Assembly (NCBI RefSeq): GCF_017832355.1
Contig: NZ_JAFIBY010000003.1
Location: 310,001 to 374,000 of the forward strand
Length of the DNA stretch: 64,000 nt
Direction: 5' to 3'
DNA from: Serratia sp. PL17
GTDB taxonomy: Bacteria; Pseudomonadota; Gammaproteobacteria; Enterobacterales; Enterobacteriaceae
In this document: positions 1 through 8,068 of the stretch, piece after piece
How the letters are laid out: every line of letters starts with the position of its first letter
Numbering within the stretch: the stretch's first letter is position 1
The notes under the pieces: model-generated
What the model was told of the DNA's origin: nothing
The model's database searches: none
Seen by the model: the letters and a program-made list of their open reading frames with translations, nothing else
Translations under genes and position numbers: made by a program

Positions 1-219
1 CGCCCCATGTTCCCCGCCAAACTTCTTGTAAAGGGCTTTGCGGAACGGCACGGCAGGCCGGTCGCCGGAAATACGGAAACTGTGGTGGCGGACCACGACC
101 TGTTCCTTGTGTTCAAAGGCGGCAAGGCCCTGTTCGAAACGCTTTTTGGCAATCCAACACCAGGGGCAGACCAGATCTGACCAGATATCTATCGTAATAA
201 TCGGCTTAAGGGTTTGCAT
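1..219 (-). CDS. DsbA-family oxidoreductase (FrnE-like), N-terminal part
   Basis: Only the first 73 codons are inside the window; the gene runs off the left edge. The protein begins MQTLKPIITIDIWSDLVCPW and has a C-P-W-C redox motif followed by IAKKRFE, the usual start of the DsbA/FrnE thioredoxin-fold family. FrnE-type proteins are cytoplasmic thiol oxidoreductases or isomerases, and I see no signal peptide. The start is set by CAGGAG a few bases upstream. It lies 81 bp downstream of the Old Yellow Enzyme gene on the same strand, so the two are probably co-transcribed from the promoter that carries the TetR-type operator near 1530. The exact substrate cannot be told from this fragment. Confidence 0.85.
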   Translation of the reverse strand, partial: MQTLKPIITIDIWSDLVCPWCWIAKKRFEQGLAAFEHKEQVVVRHHSFRISGDRPAVPFRKALYKKFGGEHGA

Positions 220-300
220 ATTGGCTCCTGAATACCCCATTAATGTCGTCTGGCGGTGCCTCTTTATGTGGGCACCGCAAATACCACCAGCTACGTGGCG

Positions 301-1407
301 TTAGTTGGCTTCCCAGGCGGGATAATCGGTGTAGCCTTTTTCCGGCGACCCCGTCACGCCGTAATACGTCGTGCGATCGCTTTCAGCCAGCGGCCAGCCG
401 TTCTGCATTCTTTCGACCAGATCAGGGTTGGCGATGTACGGCACGCCAAACGCAACAAGATCCAGTTCGTCTGCCTCAAGTGCGGTTTCGGCAATCTCGC
501 GGGTGAAGCCGCCGGCGGCAATAACGGTGCCCCCCAGAGTTTTACGGAACGCGGCTTTGAAACCGGCAGGTACCGGTGCCTGGGTATAAACAGGTTGATA
601 ATAGAGGTGCACATAAGCCAGCTCACGTTGGCCGAGGGCCGCAGCGATACTGGCCCAAATCTCTTCTTCACCTTCATAAGGCGCCAGGTCGTAAATCCGC
701 CCGAACGGTGAAATGCGCAAGCCCACCTTATTGCTACCAATAGCCGCAGAGATGGCATCCACCGTTTCCAGCAGGAACCGCTGACGGTTTTCCACAGAGC
801 CACCGTATTCATCAGTGCGAGGGTTCAGTTCACTGCTGAGGAACTGGTCGAAAATGAAGCCGTTAGCCGCCATGATTTCCACGCCGTCAAACCCGGCCTC
901 CATTGCCAGACCCGCTGAATGGACAAAGTCAGCGGTAACGCGTCGAACTTCTGCGGTTTCCAGCGCACGCGGCTGGCTTGGAACGACAGGCCCCGGTTCG
1001 CCAGACTCGGTCAGTGCAAAGACGGTGGTGTTAACCGCCTGTACGGTACCGGCGGAAACTGGCGCGATGTTGCCCGGCTGAATTGAGATATGAGACATCC
1101 GGCCCACATGCCACAACTGAGCAAAAATACGACCGCCCTTCGCATGTACCGCATCGGTCACTTTGCGCCAGCCCTGAACGTGTGCAGCGTTGTAGATCCC
1201 CGGGGTATACAGATAGCCGCGCCCTTCTTCAGAAACAGGCATGCCTTCGGTGATAAGCAGCCCCGCAGAGGCGCGCTGGGCGTAGTAAAGTGCAACGACG
1301 TCATCCGGCACGTCGTTCATTGTGCGGGTGCGGGTCATCGGGGCCATGACCACGCGGTTTTTTAACTGCATGCCTGACAGATTGTAGGGGGTGAACAACT
1401 TACTCAT
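301..1407 (-). CDS. Old Yellow Enzyme family ene-reductase (NemA-like)
   Basis: A 368-residue protein, the normal length for FMN-dependent OYE/NemA/PETNR flavoenzymes that reduce activated alkenes, quinones or nitro compounds with NAD(P)H. It starts MSKLFTPYNLSGMQLKNRVV and keeps the family landmarks APMTRTR, WHVGR, NPRTDEYGGS and AAGGF. The active-site helix is unusual: PETN reductase has His-x-x-His/Asn-Gly-Tyr here, while this protein reads EIMAANGFIFDQF. The first substrate-binding His is Met and the proton-donating Tyr is Phe. The FMN-binding frame looks intact, so it may act on other substrates or act differently. It is probably first in an operon with the FrnE-like gene and under the operator near 1530. 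Confidence 0.88.
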   Translation of the reverse strand: MSKLFTPYNLSGMQLKNRVVMAPMTRTRTMNDVPDDVVALYYAQRASAGLLITEGMPVSEEGRGYLYTPGIYNAAHVQGWRKVTDAVHAKGGRIFAQLWHVGRMSHISIQPGNIAPVSAGTVQAVNTTVFALTESGEPGPVVPSQPRALETAEVRRVTADFVHSAGLAMEAGFDGVEIMAANGFIFDQFLSSELNPRTDEYGGSVENRQRFLLETVDAISAAIGSNKVGLRISPFGRIYDLAPYEGEEEIWASIAAALGQRELAYVHLYYQPVYTQAPVPAGFKAAFRKTLGGTVIAAGGFTREIAETALEADELDLVAFGVPYIANPDLVERMQNGWPLAESDRTTYYGVTGSPEKGYTDYPAWEAN

Positions 1408-1775
1408 CGTATACCTCGCAAGGCGAAAGAGAGAAAAGCCCCGCTGGGGCCGGAGTTAATACTTAGCGGGCCGGGGAGCTGACGATCGCTGCCTGATGCC
1501 GGTTAAGCGTATGGCTGCACTATACCTACCTACTAGTTGATTGGTCAATAGGTAAAAGAACAAATCATGCTGTCCTTTTGTCACCGGATACAGGCACAGG
1601 GAATGCTGTGTAAGGTGAGCTGCCGTCGGTGAGATGGTCGTCATCCTGTGAAATCAGAGAATTACAAATATCATTATTGGGCGTTATGGAGCTAAGACTG
1701 GCCGGTTCAGGGCGGCGAGGAGTCTTTCTCTCCCCTTATCATTAGGATGTTAATCACCCCAATGGAGAAGAGTAA
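1408..1775. other. Divergent intergenic region, OYE / PEBP
   Basis: 368 bp between the leftward OYE gene and the rightward PEBP gene. I see no gene here. It holds the TetR-type operator at 1529-1540 and a good ribosome site (ATGGAGAAG) just before 1776. Promoters for both directions must lie here. Confidence 0.5.
1529..1540. promoter_or_regulatory. Putative TetR operator, copy A (OYE promoter)
   Basis: CCTACTAGTTGA, with further A/T-rich symmetry to GGTCAATAGG downstream. It matches the core found upstream of the tetR gene (7347-7358) at 10 of 12 positions and lies about 120 bp upstream of the OYE start. Binding by the TetR protein at 6758-7327 is inferred from the shared sequence. Confidence 0.6.
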
Positions 1776-2339
1776 ATGTCCAAACTTCACCTTACTGTTA
1801 TCAGTACATTATGCCTGGCGTTGTCGAGCCAGGTCGCTTTTTCAGCCAGTTTTACGCTGACAAGTCAGGAACTTGAAAAAAACCATTTCCCCGCAGCTCA
1901 GACCCTGAGTTCACCTTATGGATTTGGATGCAGTGGTGGAAACCTTGCCCCCTCTTTTAACTGGAGTGGCGCGCCGGCAGGAACTCAAAGCTTCGCTCTC
2001 AAAATTTATGACAGGGATGCGCCGACAGGCCTCGGTTGGATCCACTGGCAGGTGGTGAATATTCCCTCATCCCTTCACTCGTTACCGGCTGGGATAACGG
2101 CGGATAACAAAAATCTCCCGCAAGGGGCTCTTCAGACCCGGACTGATTTCGGTATCCCGGGTTATGGCGGCCCTTGCCCGCCGAAGGGTGAAACGCACCG
2201 TTATGAGATCACGCTGACGGCACTTCGTGTCGACAAACTTCCGGGAATAACGGCGGACTCGACGCCCGCCCTGGTCGGCTTTATGGCAAAAGCGAACTCA
2301 CTGGGCGAAGCGCATCTTCAGATTACGCAGGGCCGCTAA
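1776..2339 (+). CDS. Secreted PEBP / YbhB-YbcL family protein
   Basis: 187 residues. An N-terminal signal peptide (about residues 1-24, ending near VAFSAS) is followed by a phosphatidylethanolamine-binding-protein fold: GGGNLAPSFNWSG-like core, KIYDRDAPTGLGWIHW, and GYGGPCPPKGETHRY, the PEBP ligand-pocket signatures (D-x-D-x-P and GxxPPxGxxHRY). Bacterial members of this kind (YbcL/YbhB) are small periplasmic proteins whose natural ligand is not established. The last 17 bases overlap the end of the convergent araC-type gene. A clear ribosome site precedes the ATG. Confidence 0.88.
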   Translation: MSKLHLTVISTLCLALSSQVAFSASFTLTSQELEKNHFPAAQTLSSPYGFGCSGGNLAPSFNWSGAPAGTQSFALKIYDRDAPTGLGWIHWQVVNIPSSLHSLPAGITADNKNLPQGALQTRTDFGIPGYGGPCPPKGETHRYEITLTALRVDKLPGITADSTPALVGFMAKANSLGEAHLQITQGR

Positions 2340-3168
2340 CCGCAGCCAGGTTGCCGATAGCCTGGCCGGAAACCCGGACCAGGCTGGGGCTGAATCCGAA
2401 GCGAGTTCGAAATCTGGCGGCGAACTTAGACGGATTTTCATAGCCGACTTCCAGGGATATGCGGGTGACTGAAAGATCGGTCACCTGCAAAAGTGTCAGG
2501 GCGCGGCACATGCGAATGTCAGTCACCAGATGGGTGAATGACGTATTTTCGGCATGCAGATGGCGTCTCAGGGTGGTGGCCGACATACCCAATTCAGCCG
2601 CCACCTGCGCAGTATTCCAGTCTTGTGATATGTCTGCTGCAACGAGTTTGCGGATTTTTATCGCCAGTCCGGTATGTTGTTTCAGCGCGAAGAAAATTCG
2701 GTATTCATCCAGCCAACTCAGCATCTCTTCCATACGCCTGGCCACGATACTTTCAGGTATGTTTTCAGTATCTGTAATGGCCTCCGCAGTGTGATAAAAG
2801 GCCTGGCGAAAACTGTTGCCTGGCCCTGCCATTTTATTTGCTTCGTTCATGCTCATACGTGGGGCATGCATGAAGCAGTAGTTTTGGACGAAATCGGCAC
2901 AAAAACTCAGCCATGATGCTTCGTACGTACCCGTTAAAGGTGATGGTGTATTGATGATATCAAAAGAGTGCCCCTCCCCGATGACCACCGCGTCCCCCGC
3001 TTCCAGCGTTATCTCCTCTTGCGCCCAGCGGATTATTTTCCTGCCATGGCGGACCAGGATGATTGTGGGTTCATCTATAGTGATATGGCGCATCATCAGG
3101 GGCTGCGTATGCAGCACATGCGCTGTACTCCCCACATTAATACGACTGGATAATGTTCTTTCCATCAT
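2323..3168 (-). CDS. AraC-family transcriptional regulator
   Basis: 281 residues. The N-terminal part (about 20-140) has the beta-rich look of a cupin-type effector domain (ILVRHGRKIIRW, LEAGDAVVIGEGHSFDI). The C-terminal about 100 residues hold two helix-turn-helix motifs: NTAQVAAELGMSATTLRRHL and VTRISLEVGYENPSKFAARF, ending FRTRFGFSPSLVR, the AraC/XylS signature. It is convergent with the PEBP gene. Targets are unknown; its own neighbours are the obvious candidates. A double ATG leaves the start uncertain by one codon. Confidence 0.9.
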   Translation of the reverse strand: MMERTLSSRINVGSTAHVLHTQPLMMRHITIDEPTIILVRHGRKIIRWAQEEITLEAGDAVVIGEGHSFDIINTPSPLTGTYEASWLSFCADFVQNYCFMHAPRMSMNEANKMAGPGNSFRQAFYHTAEAITDTENIPESIVARRMEEMLSWLDEYRIFFALKQHTGLAIKIRKLVAADISQDWNTAQVAAELGMSATTLRRHLHAENTSFTHLVTDIRMCRALTLLQVTDLSVTRISLEVGYENPSKFAARFRTRFGFSPSLVRVSGQAIGNLAAVSGPA

Positions 3169-3406
3169 CGCCTTACGAAAAGGAATAGGCCTGCCCTGTA
3201 GGCCGACACTTTATGGATGGGCTTGCTTTTTTATAAAGTAATCCCGATTTTACAATACGTCAGTTTTCTCATTCAGATGGAGTGAAATATCATAATCCTC
3301 AGCACGCCGTCCACATAAGATGACGCTTATCCATTGATAAAACATGGCATTATCTTCGCTTAAGCACCTTTCTATCGATGATAGCTTTTTATGTTAATTA
3401 AACAAA

Positions 3407-3418
3407 CCAACTAGTAGG
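3407..3418. promoter_or_regulatory. Putative TetR operator, copy B (thioredoxin promoter)
   Basis: CCAACTAGTAGG, itself a near-perfect palindrome around ACTAGT, followed by TAGA. Read on the other strand it gives CCTACTAGTTGG, the consensus of the four sites. It lies about 36 bp upstream of the thioredoxin start, where a repressor would block initiation. Confidence 0.62.
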
Positions 3419-3453
3419 TAGAATTACTATCAAGTTACATCCTGCAGGAGTGA

Positions 3454-3786
3454 ATGATGCGTGAATTACCCCTTTACAATGAAGATAATTTTAGAGAAAT
3501 CGAGAGGCATGAAGGGGTTGCGGTGGTGCGCTTCTCTGCCCCCTGGTGCCCACCTTGTCAGATGAGCGAAGACATTTTTAACCATTTTGCCGAGCAGATA
3601 GAAAGCGACGTCAAAGTCGGCAAAGTGAATGTGGATCTGGCACCGGTACTGACCACCAAATATGAAATTTGGGGACTGCCGTCCGTACTGATGTTCAAGG
3701 ATGGGCAGTTGGTCCAGCGTATACCGGGTGTTAAATCGGCAGGGTTTTATCAGCAAGCATTGTCAGAGCTGAAAAAAGGGCAGTGA
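3454..3786 (+). CDS. Thioredoxin-family protein (CPPC active site)
   Basis: 110 residues, a single thioredoxin fold with no signal peptide, so cytoplasmic. The active site reads APWCPPCQMSE: Pro replaces the Gly of classical WCGPC, which usually shifts redox behaviour. The cis-proline is seen in GLPSVLMFKDG. GCAGGAG precedes a double ATG; 3457 has the better spacing. The stop codon sits inside AAAAAAGGGCAGTGATGCC-ATTTT, which looks like a small terminator hairpin. The upstream TetR-type operator ties it to the OYE, TetR and OsmC genes as part of a thiol/electrophile response. Confidence 0.9.
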   Translation: MMRELPLYNEDNFREIERHEGVAVVRFSAPWCPPCQMSEDIFNHFAEQIESDVKVGKVNVDLAPVLTTKYEIWGLPSVLMFKDGQLVQRIPGVKSAGFYQQALSELKKGQ

Positions 3787-3840
3787 TGCCATTTTATCTA
3801 TGTTTAAAAAAGTCTCTTAGCGGTCTGATGCATCATCGGC

Positions 3841-3875
3841 AAGCGGTTACCCCTCGTTCAGAGTGATAACCGCTT
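3841..3875. terminator. Hairpin between convergent trx and GH4 genes
   Basis: Perfect 9-bp arms AAGCGGTTA (3841-3849) and TAACCGCTT (3867-3875) with a 17-nt loop, lying between two convergent genes. No strong T tract follows, so it may be a weak bidirectional terminator. Confidence 0.4.
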
Positions 3876-3907
3876 TGTTATAAAATAACCGACCAGTCTG
3901 CTTAGCG

Positions 3908-5227
3908 TTATTTATTGCGCTGGAAGGCCGGCATCAACGCTTTGTTATGTTCGATCACTTCATCCAATGCATTTTCAAGCAGTTGACCGCTTTTGACTAG
4001 GGGATTAATAACCAAGGCACGCCATGCCGTATACCGATTACCACTGATGGCTGCCTCAATGGTCAATTGCTCAAAGCTTTTCATCAGTTGAATCAGACGA
4101 AGTACATCTTCCGGGAAAGGTTCGACATTCAGTGGTATCGGTCCAGAACGGGTGATCATTGAACTGACCTCAACCGCACAGTCATCCGGCAGGCCCGCAA
4201 TCGCACCATCGTTTCGCGTATTGACATGCATGATGATGCGTTTGTCGTTATATATTGCGCTCATCAATTCACATGCCGCATCCGAATAGTACTGCCCTCC
4301 CCGACCTTCCAGCGCTTTCGGTTTCTCGGCGAGTTCCGGGTTTCGATAAATTTCGAATAGTTCTCTTTCGAGCTCCTTTACGATCTCACCACGAGTCCCT
4401 TCCCCTTGTGCTTCGCCAAGCTCCTGACGGTACATGTCATCGCTCATGTAGTAATAACGCAGGTAGGGGCAAGGTATCATTCCCATATTCGCCAACAACC
4501 GATCCGGCCATTTGAAAGGAGGAATATTTTTAGGCACCAAGGGATCATTCCCCTCTGAAATCAGCTCAATGACCTGAGGAAGCTTATCCTTACCCTCATG
4601 ATAAATATGGCGCGCAAAAATGAAGTGATTAAGTCCCGCGACCTGCATGATAAATTCATTGATATCGCTGACACCTAAAGCACTGGCAATACCCTTTTGC
4701 ATAATAACAGGCACGTTGCACAGCCCTACGGTTTTGACTGTGCTGTGTTTCAGTATCGCTTCAGTGACCATTCCCGACGGGTTGGTGAAGTTCAGCAACC
4801 AGGCATCCGGGCACAGTTGTTCCATTTCTTTCGCTATAGCCAATGCAATCGGGATAGTGCGGCATGCATTGGCAAATCCACCCAGACCATTGGTCTCCTG
4901 ACCGATCATGTCGTATTTCAGCGATATCCTTTCGTCGCTGATCCGTGCGTCCAGGCAGCCGGCCCTGAACTGAGAACAAACAAAATCGGCACCGAGCAGT
5001 GCTTCTGTGCGGTCAAGGGTTTCATAAACCGGTATATCCAGCCCATTTTTTTCCAGCATCCGTCGGGTGAGGCCCGCGATAATCGCCATTTTTTCACGGC
5101 CATCCTCAATATCAACCAGCCATAACTCGCGGATCGGAAATTCATTTTGACGCTTGATAATGCCTTCCATCAGTTCAGGTGTGTAGCTTGAACCCGCTCC
5201 AATAACCACTAACTTAAGACCCTTCAT
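3908..5227 (-). CDS. Glycoside hydrolase family 4 (6-phospho-glycosidase type)
   Basis: 439 residues, normal for GH4 enzymes, which use NAD+ and a divalent metal and usually cleave 6-phospho-alpha/beta-glucosides imported by a PTS. The NAD-binding start KLVVIGAGSSYTPEL is classical, LLNFTNPSG follows, and the metal ligands are visible as Cys in VGLCNVP and His in AGLNHF. It is divergent from a LysR gene (5370). No PTS permease gene lies next to it, so the phosphorylated substrate would have to come from elsewhere. Substrate (cellobiose-6P, maltose-6P or other) cannot be assigned. Confidence 0.88.
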   Translation of the reverse strand: MKGLKLVVIGAGSSYTPELMEGIIKRQNEFPIRELWLVDIEDGREKMAIIAGLTRRMLEKNGLDIPVYETLDRTEALLGADFVCSQFRAGCLDARISDERISLKYDMIGQETNGLGGFANACRTIPIALAIAKEMEQLCPDAWLLNFTNPSGMVTEAILKHSTVKTVGLCNVPVIMQKGIASALGVSDINEFIMQVAGLNHFIFARHIYHEGKDKLPQVIELISEGNDPLVPKNIPPFKWPDRLLANMGMIPCPYLRYYYMSDDMYRQELGEAQGEGTRGEIVKELERELFEIYRNPELAEKPKALEGRGGQYYSDAACELMSAIYNDKRIIMHVNTRNDGAIAGLPDDCAVEVSSMITRSGPIPLNVEPFPEDVLRLIQLMKSFEQLTIEAAISGNRYTAWRALVINPLVKSGQLLENALDEVIEHNKALMPAFQRNK

Positions 5228-5369
5228 TAGATATTCCCCTCATCGTTGTTGTCAGGACGTCTGTTGGGCCAATTAAAGAGGACAAGGGGCTTAGTGGACA
5301 AACGATCAATTCCGGGGTATGCATTACTGTAAATAATGCATAAGAGAAAATTAAGAAGGAAAATGATGA

Positions 5370-6272
5370 ATGCTCGCTCAACAGAACATACTGGCACTAT
5401 TGCATACGTTTGAAACGGCAGCACTGCATATGAGCTTTACTAAGGCGGCGACTACTCTCAATCTGACGCAAGGGGCCGTTAGCCAACGCATTCGTTCTCT
5501 TGAATCCATGCTCGGATTCAGACTGTTTATTAGAATGACCAGAAAGCTTCAGTTGACCGATGAAGGGGAGCGTTTACTTGGCGTACTCGCGTTTTCACTT
5601 AAACGCATCAGTGATGAAATAGAAGATATTCGCGTGCAGGGGCTGAGAGGAACCTTGTCTGTCGGCCTTCCACCTACCTTCGCTTTTCTCTGGCTGATGC
5701 CGCGCTTACCGGTATTTACCGAACGGTGGCCGGGGCTGAATATCAATTTCAGAGTGAGAGCCGGTCTGGTAGATTTTAATCTCGAACGAGTAGATGTCGC
5801 TATATACTACAGTAATCTGAAATACCCCGATCTCTACTGCGAACGGTTATCTGAAGAGACGCTGGTTCCCGTCTGTATTCCATCTCTTGCAAAAAAAATC
5901 AGGCAAGCAAACCATTGGTTAGCTGAAGTCCCATTCATTCATACGTCTGAATCCGTTGACTCCCAGAATGTTTTTTCCGAATGGCGAGAATGGTGCAGGG
6001 AGTCTGGCAAAAACCTGCCTGTTGAAGATAATTTTTTGAGCTTCAACAATTGTCAGATGTCTATTGAAGCGGCACTCAATGGCGGCGGTATCATCATGGG
6101 CAGAAAACGACTCATTCGACATTACCTCGATGAGGGCCGACTGATTGCCCCTTTTGAAATAGAAATACCCGCCGGGCGAGGATATGACCTCCTTATGCCA
6201 CGAGAAAACCTTAACCGACCGGGCGTTCAGGCTTTGGCCGAATGGGTAAGAAATGTGTTTAACGAGGAATAA
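5370..6272 (+). CDS. LysR-family regulator (GcvA-like), divergent from GH4
   Basis: 300 residues: an N-terminal winged helix with LHMSFTKAATTLNLTQGAVSQRIRSLE, then an effector-binding domain starting near residue 90 (LSVGLPPTFAFLWLMPRL), the pattern of the GcvA/AmpR subgroup. AAGAAGGA lies about 10 bases before this ATG; two nearer ATGs are in another frame. The 142-bp gap to the leftward GH4 gene is the likely shared control region, so the GH4 gene is its most probable target. Confidence 0.88.
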   Translation: MLAQQNILALLHTFETAALHMSFTKAATTLNLTQGAVSQRIRSLESMLGFRLFIRMTRKLQLTDEGERLLGVLAFSLKRISDEIEDIRVQGLRGTLSVGLPPTFAFLWLMPRLPVFTERWPGLNINFRVRAGLVDFNLERVDVAIYYSNLKYPDLYCERLSEETLVPVCIPSLAKKIRQANHWLAEVPFIHTSESVDSQNVFSEWREWCRESGKNLPVEDNFLSFNNCQMSIEAALNGGGIIMGRKRLIRHYLDEGRLIAPFEIEIPAGRGYDLLMPRENLNRPGVQALAEWVRNVFNEE

Positions 6273-6359
6273 AGTCTGTTTTCGTTCTGATAAAGGGCAA
6301 TGTAAGCCATATCAGACCTAATGCCAGAGAGCATGATGAAAATGTATGTCAGAAGTGAA

Positions 6360-6381
6360 AAAAGGGCAGTCATGCCCTTTT
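6360..6381. terminator. Bidirectional terminator between LysR and AhpD-like genes
   Basis: AAAAGGGCA-GTCA-TGCCCTTTT, perfect 9-bp arms with a 4-nt loop, A-rich on one side and TTTTATATTTT on the other, between convergent genes. The same phrase occurs in part at the end of the thioredoxin gene (3772-3795). Confidence 0.8.
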
Positions 6382-6399
6382 ATATTTTCAACGCGATAA

Positions 6400-6741
6400 C
6401 TATTGCGCTTTCAGTTGCTTAATCGCATCCAGCGTACGTGCGGAATAGACAACGGCAGCGCCTGCATTTAGGTTGATTGCCACACCCAGGGCTTCAGCAA
6501 TTTCTTCTTCTGTGGCGCCAGCTTTAACGGCAGCTTCGGCATGGACGGCGATGCAACCATCACAGCGAGTCGTCACCGCACAAGCCAGTGCAATCAGTTC
6601 ACGCACTTTCGCGCCCAGGAGGTTGGTCTTATTGCCGGCGTTGCCCAAAGCCATGACGCCTTTTAGTGTTTCCGGGGTCAACTTACCCAGATCACCAACA
6701 CGTTGCATCACTTCTGAGCGGTATTCATTCCAATCTAACAT
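6400..6741 (-). CDS. Carboxymuconolactone decarboxylase / AhpD-like protein
   Basis: 113 residues, an all-helical CMD-fold protein. The motif TRCDGCIAVHAEAA gives the Cys-x-x-Cys-x-x-x-His site of AhpD-type alkylhydroperoxidases, which use the cysteine pair to reduce peroxides. GGAG about 8 bases upstream supports this ATG over one 11 codons earlier. It follows tetR by 16 bp on the same strand, so it should be repressed together with tetR. A thiol-peroxidase role is inferred from the motif; a true decarboxylase is less likely. Confidence 0.87.
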   Translation of the reverse strand: MLDWNEYRSEVMQRVGDLGKLTPETLKGVMALGNAGNKTNLLGAKVRELIALACAVTTRCDGCIAVHAEAAVKAGATEEEIAEALGVAINLNAGAAVVYSARTLDAIKQLKAQ

Positions 6742-6757
6742 GGGGTCATCTCCAGAA

Positions 6758-7327
6758 TTATTTTCTTTTAACAATCATTAGGATCTGTTCAAGCGTATCG
6801 TTGAAAAGCTCAGGCTTATTAATCGCCCGGGAAACAACGCTGGCGCCCTCGCATAAATTCAAAATAAGCAGAGCCATTTTTGATGGCAGCAGGTCAGCAG
6901 TCAGCTCCCCTGCATCAACGCCACGGCTGACAATCCTGGTCAGCCAGGCAATCTGCATATCGAAATATTCGGTCGCCCGAACTCTGATATTCGGTGGCAG
7001 ATTGGCCATTTCCGAAGACAAAGCACAGCACAGCGGCATACGCGACGTGCGATAGCTTTCGATGAAAAGCTCCACGTAGGCGGTAAGCATCTGCGCAACC
7101 GTATTCTCCGTCGCTTCAATCTGTTCAAATCGGTTTTTGGTATCGGTATGGGCCTGAATCACCACTTGTTCGCCCAAAACATCTTTGGTTGGGAAGTGGT
7201 GATGAATACTGGCCTTAGTGATACCAATGCTCTTTGACAAATCAGCATAGCTGAATGCAGAGTAACCCCGTTCGCGCATCAGATGGTCCGCTTCATTCAG
7301 AAGCCTTTCTCGTGTCATGACTGACAT
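6758..7327 (-). CDS. TetR-family repressor of the redox cargo block
   Basis: 189 residues. The N-terminal helix-turn-helix is clear: YSAFSYADLSKSIGITKASIHHHFPTKDVL, followed by a TetR_C-type ligand domain (AQMLTAYVELFIESYRTSRMPLCCALSSE). The start at 7327 is set by GTGAGGAT; an upstream in-frame ATG would place the operator inside the gene. A near-palindrome (7347-7362) about 20 bp before the start implies autorepression. The same core occurs before the OYE, thioredoxin and OsmC genes. It resembles NemR-like electrophile or quinone sensors in context; the adjacent Cys residues at MPLCCAL are possible sensor thiols (inference). Confidence 0.9.
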   Translation of the reverse strand: MSVMTRERLLNEADHLMRERGYSAFSYADLSKSIGITKASIHHHFPTKDVLGEQVVIQAHTDTKNRFEQIEATENTVAQMLTAYVELFIESYRTSRMPLCCALSSEMANLPPNIRVRATEYFDMQIAWLTRIVSRGVDAGELTADLLPSKMALLILNLCEGASVVSRAINKPELFNDTLEQILMIVKRK

Positions 7328-7346
7328 ATAATCCTCACAATTATAA

Positions 7347-7362
7347 TCTACTAGTTGGTAGA
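7347..7362. promoter_or_regulatory. Putative TetR operator, copy C (tetR promoter)
   Basis: TCTACTAGTTGGTAGA: outer arms TCTAC and GTAGA are perfect inverted repeats. It lies about 20 bp upstream of the tetR start codon, the normal place for autorepression, and is the reference copy for the sites at 1529, 3407 and 8127. Confidence 0.68.
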
Positions 7363-7510
7363 TATTATCTGCGCCTGTTGTTCCCTGCAAGGGGACATCA
7401 GTTCACAACAGTAATTTAACCTTCTCTGATAACGCGTTTTGGTCGGAGTTAATAGCCATCAGGCAGTAGGGAAATGACAGTGTTCAGTCATTTCCCTCTC
7501 TGAGCTTTAC

Positions 7511-8068
7511 CTACACCAACCGAGTATCAATATTGACCGGGTTCGCCAACGTATCGTGGATCGGCGAGCTTTCTGGCAGTGCACGAACCATTTCTTCAAG
7601 CTGTTCACGGCTGGCGGTCGGACTGGAGAGCTTAACGCCAACACTGATCGCTTTCGCCCCGTTGCGAACTTTTTCGTCAAGACCCAGGAAACCGTTCAGA
7701 TTAATGTCGAAGTTCAGGTCAAGTTCAATACCATCAAGCTCAATGCCCTTTTCTGCCGCCATCACAGTCAGAGTCGCGGTATAACAGCCGGCAAGTGCCT
7801 GCAAAATGTACTCAGCTGGGCCCATACCGCTATCAGTACCCGATAAATCAGCAGGTTCATCGCCAACATTAGCAAATTTTCCGGCGCGACTGGTATCAAC
7901 CTGGCCGTTCTGGATAGTCGCATGAGTTTCCACACGGACGGATACCCCACCGTTGGATTTACTCTTCATGTTAAAGGTGAGATTGCCCAGCTCTGGCTGC
8001 TGGCGAATAGCTTCTCGTGTACCGCGAATAACATTAGCGTCAGCAAAAGGTTTTTTTGAATTAGTCAT
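7511..8068 (-). CDS. OsmC/Ohr-family peroxide-reducing protein
   Basis: 185 residues from the ATG at 8068, chosen because AGGAG lies just upstream. An extended N-terminus leads into the OsmC domain. The family's two cysteines are not both obvious: I see only one, in LQALAGCYTATLTVMAAEKGIEL. OsmC/Ohr proteins need a Cys pair to reduce organic hydroperoxides, so this member may be atypical, as in the one-Cys OsmC subgroup. Operator copy D sits about 60 bp upstream of the start, linking it to the TetR regulon. Confidence 0.85.
   Translation of the reverse strand: MTNSKKPFADANVIRGTREAIRQQPELGNLTFNMKSKSNGGVSVRVETHATIQNGQVDTSRAGKFANVGDEPADLSGTDSGMGPAEYILQALAGCYTATLTVMAAEKGIELDGIELDLNFDINLNGFLGLDEKVRNGAKAISVGVKLSSPTASREQLEEMVRALPESSPIHDTLANPVNIDTRLV

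Noticed and set aside
1456-1644. Leftward 62-codon open frame upstream of the OYE gene
   Set aside because: It would cover the operator and promoter region and has no ribosome site or recognisable features.
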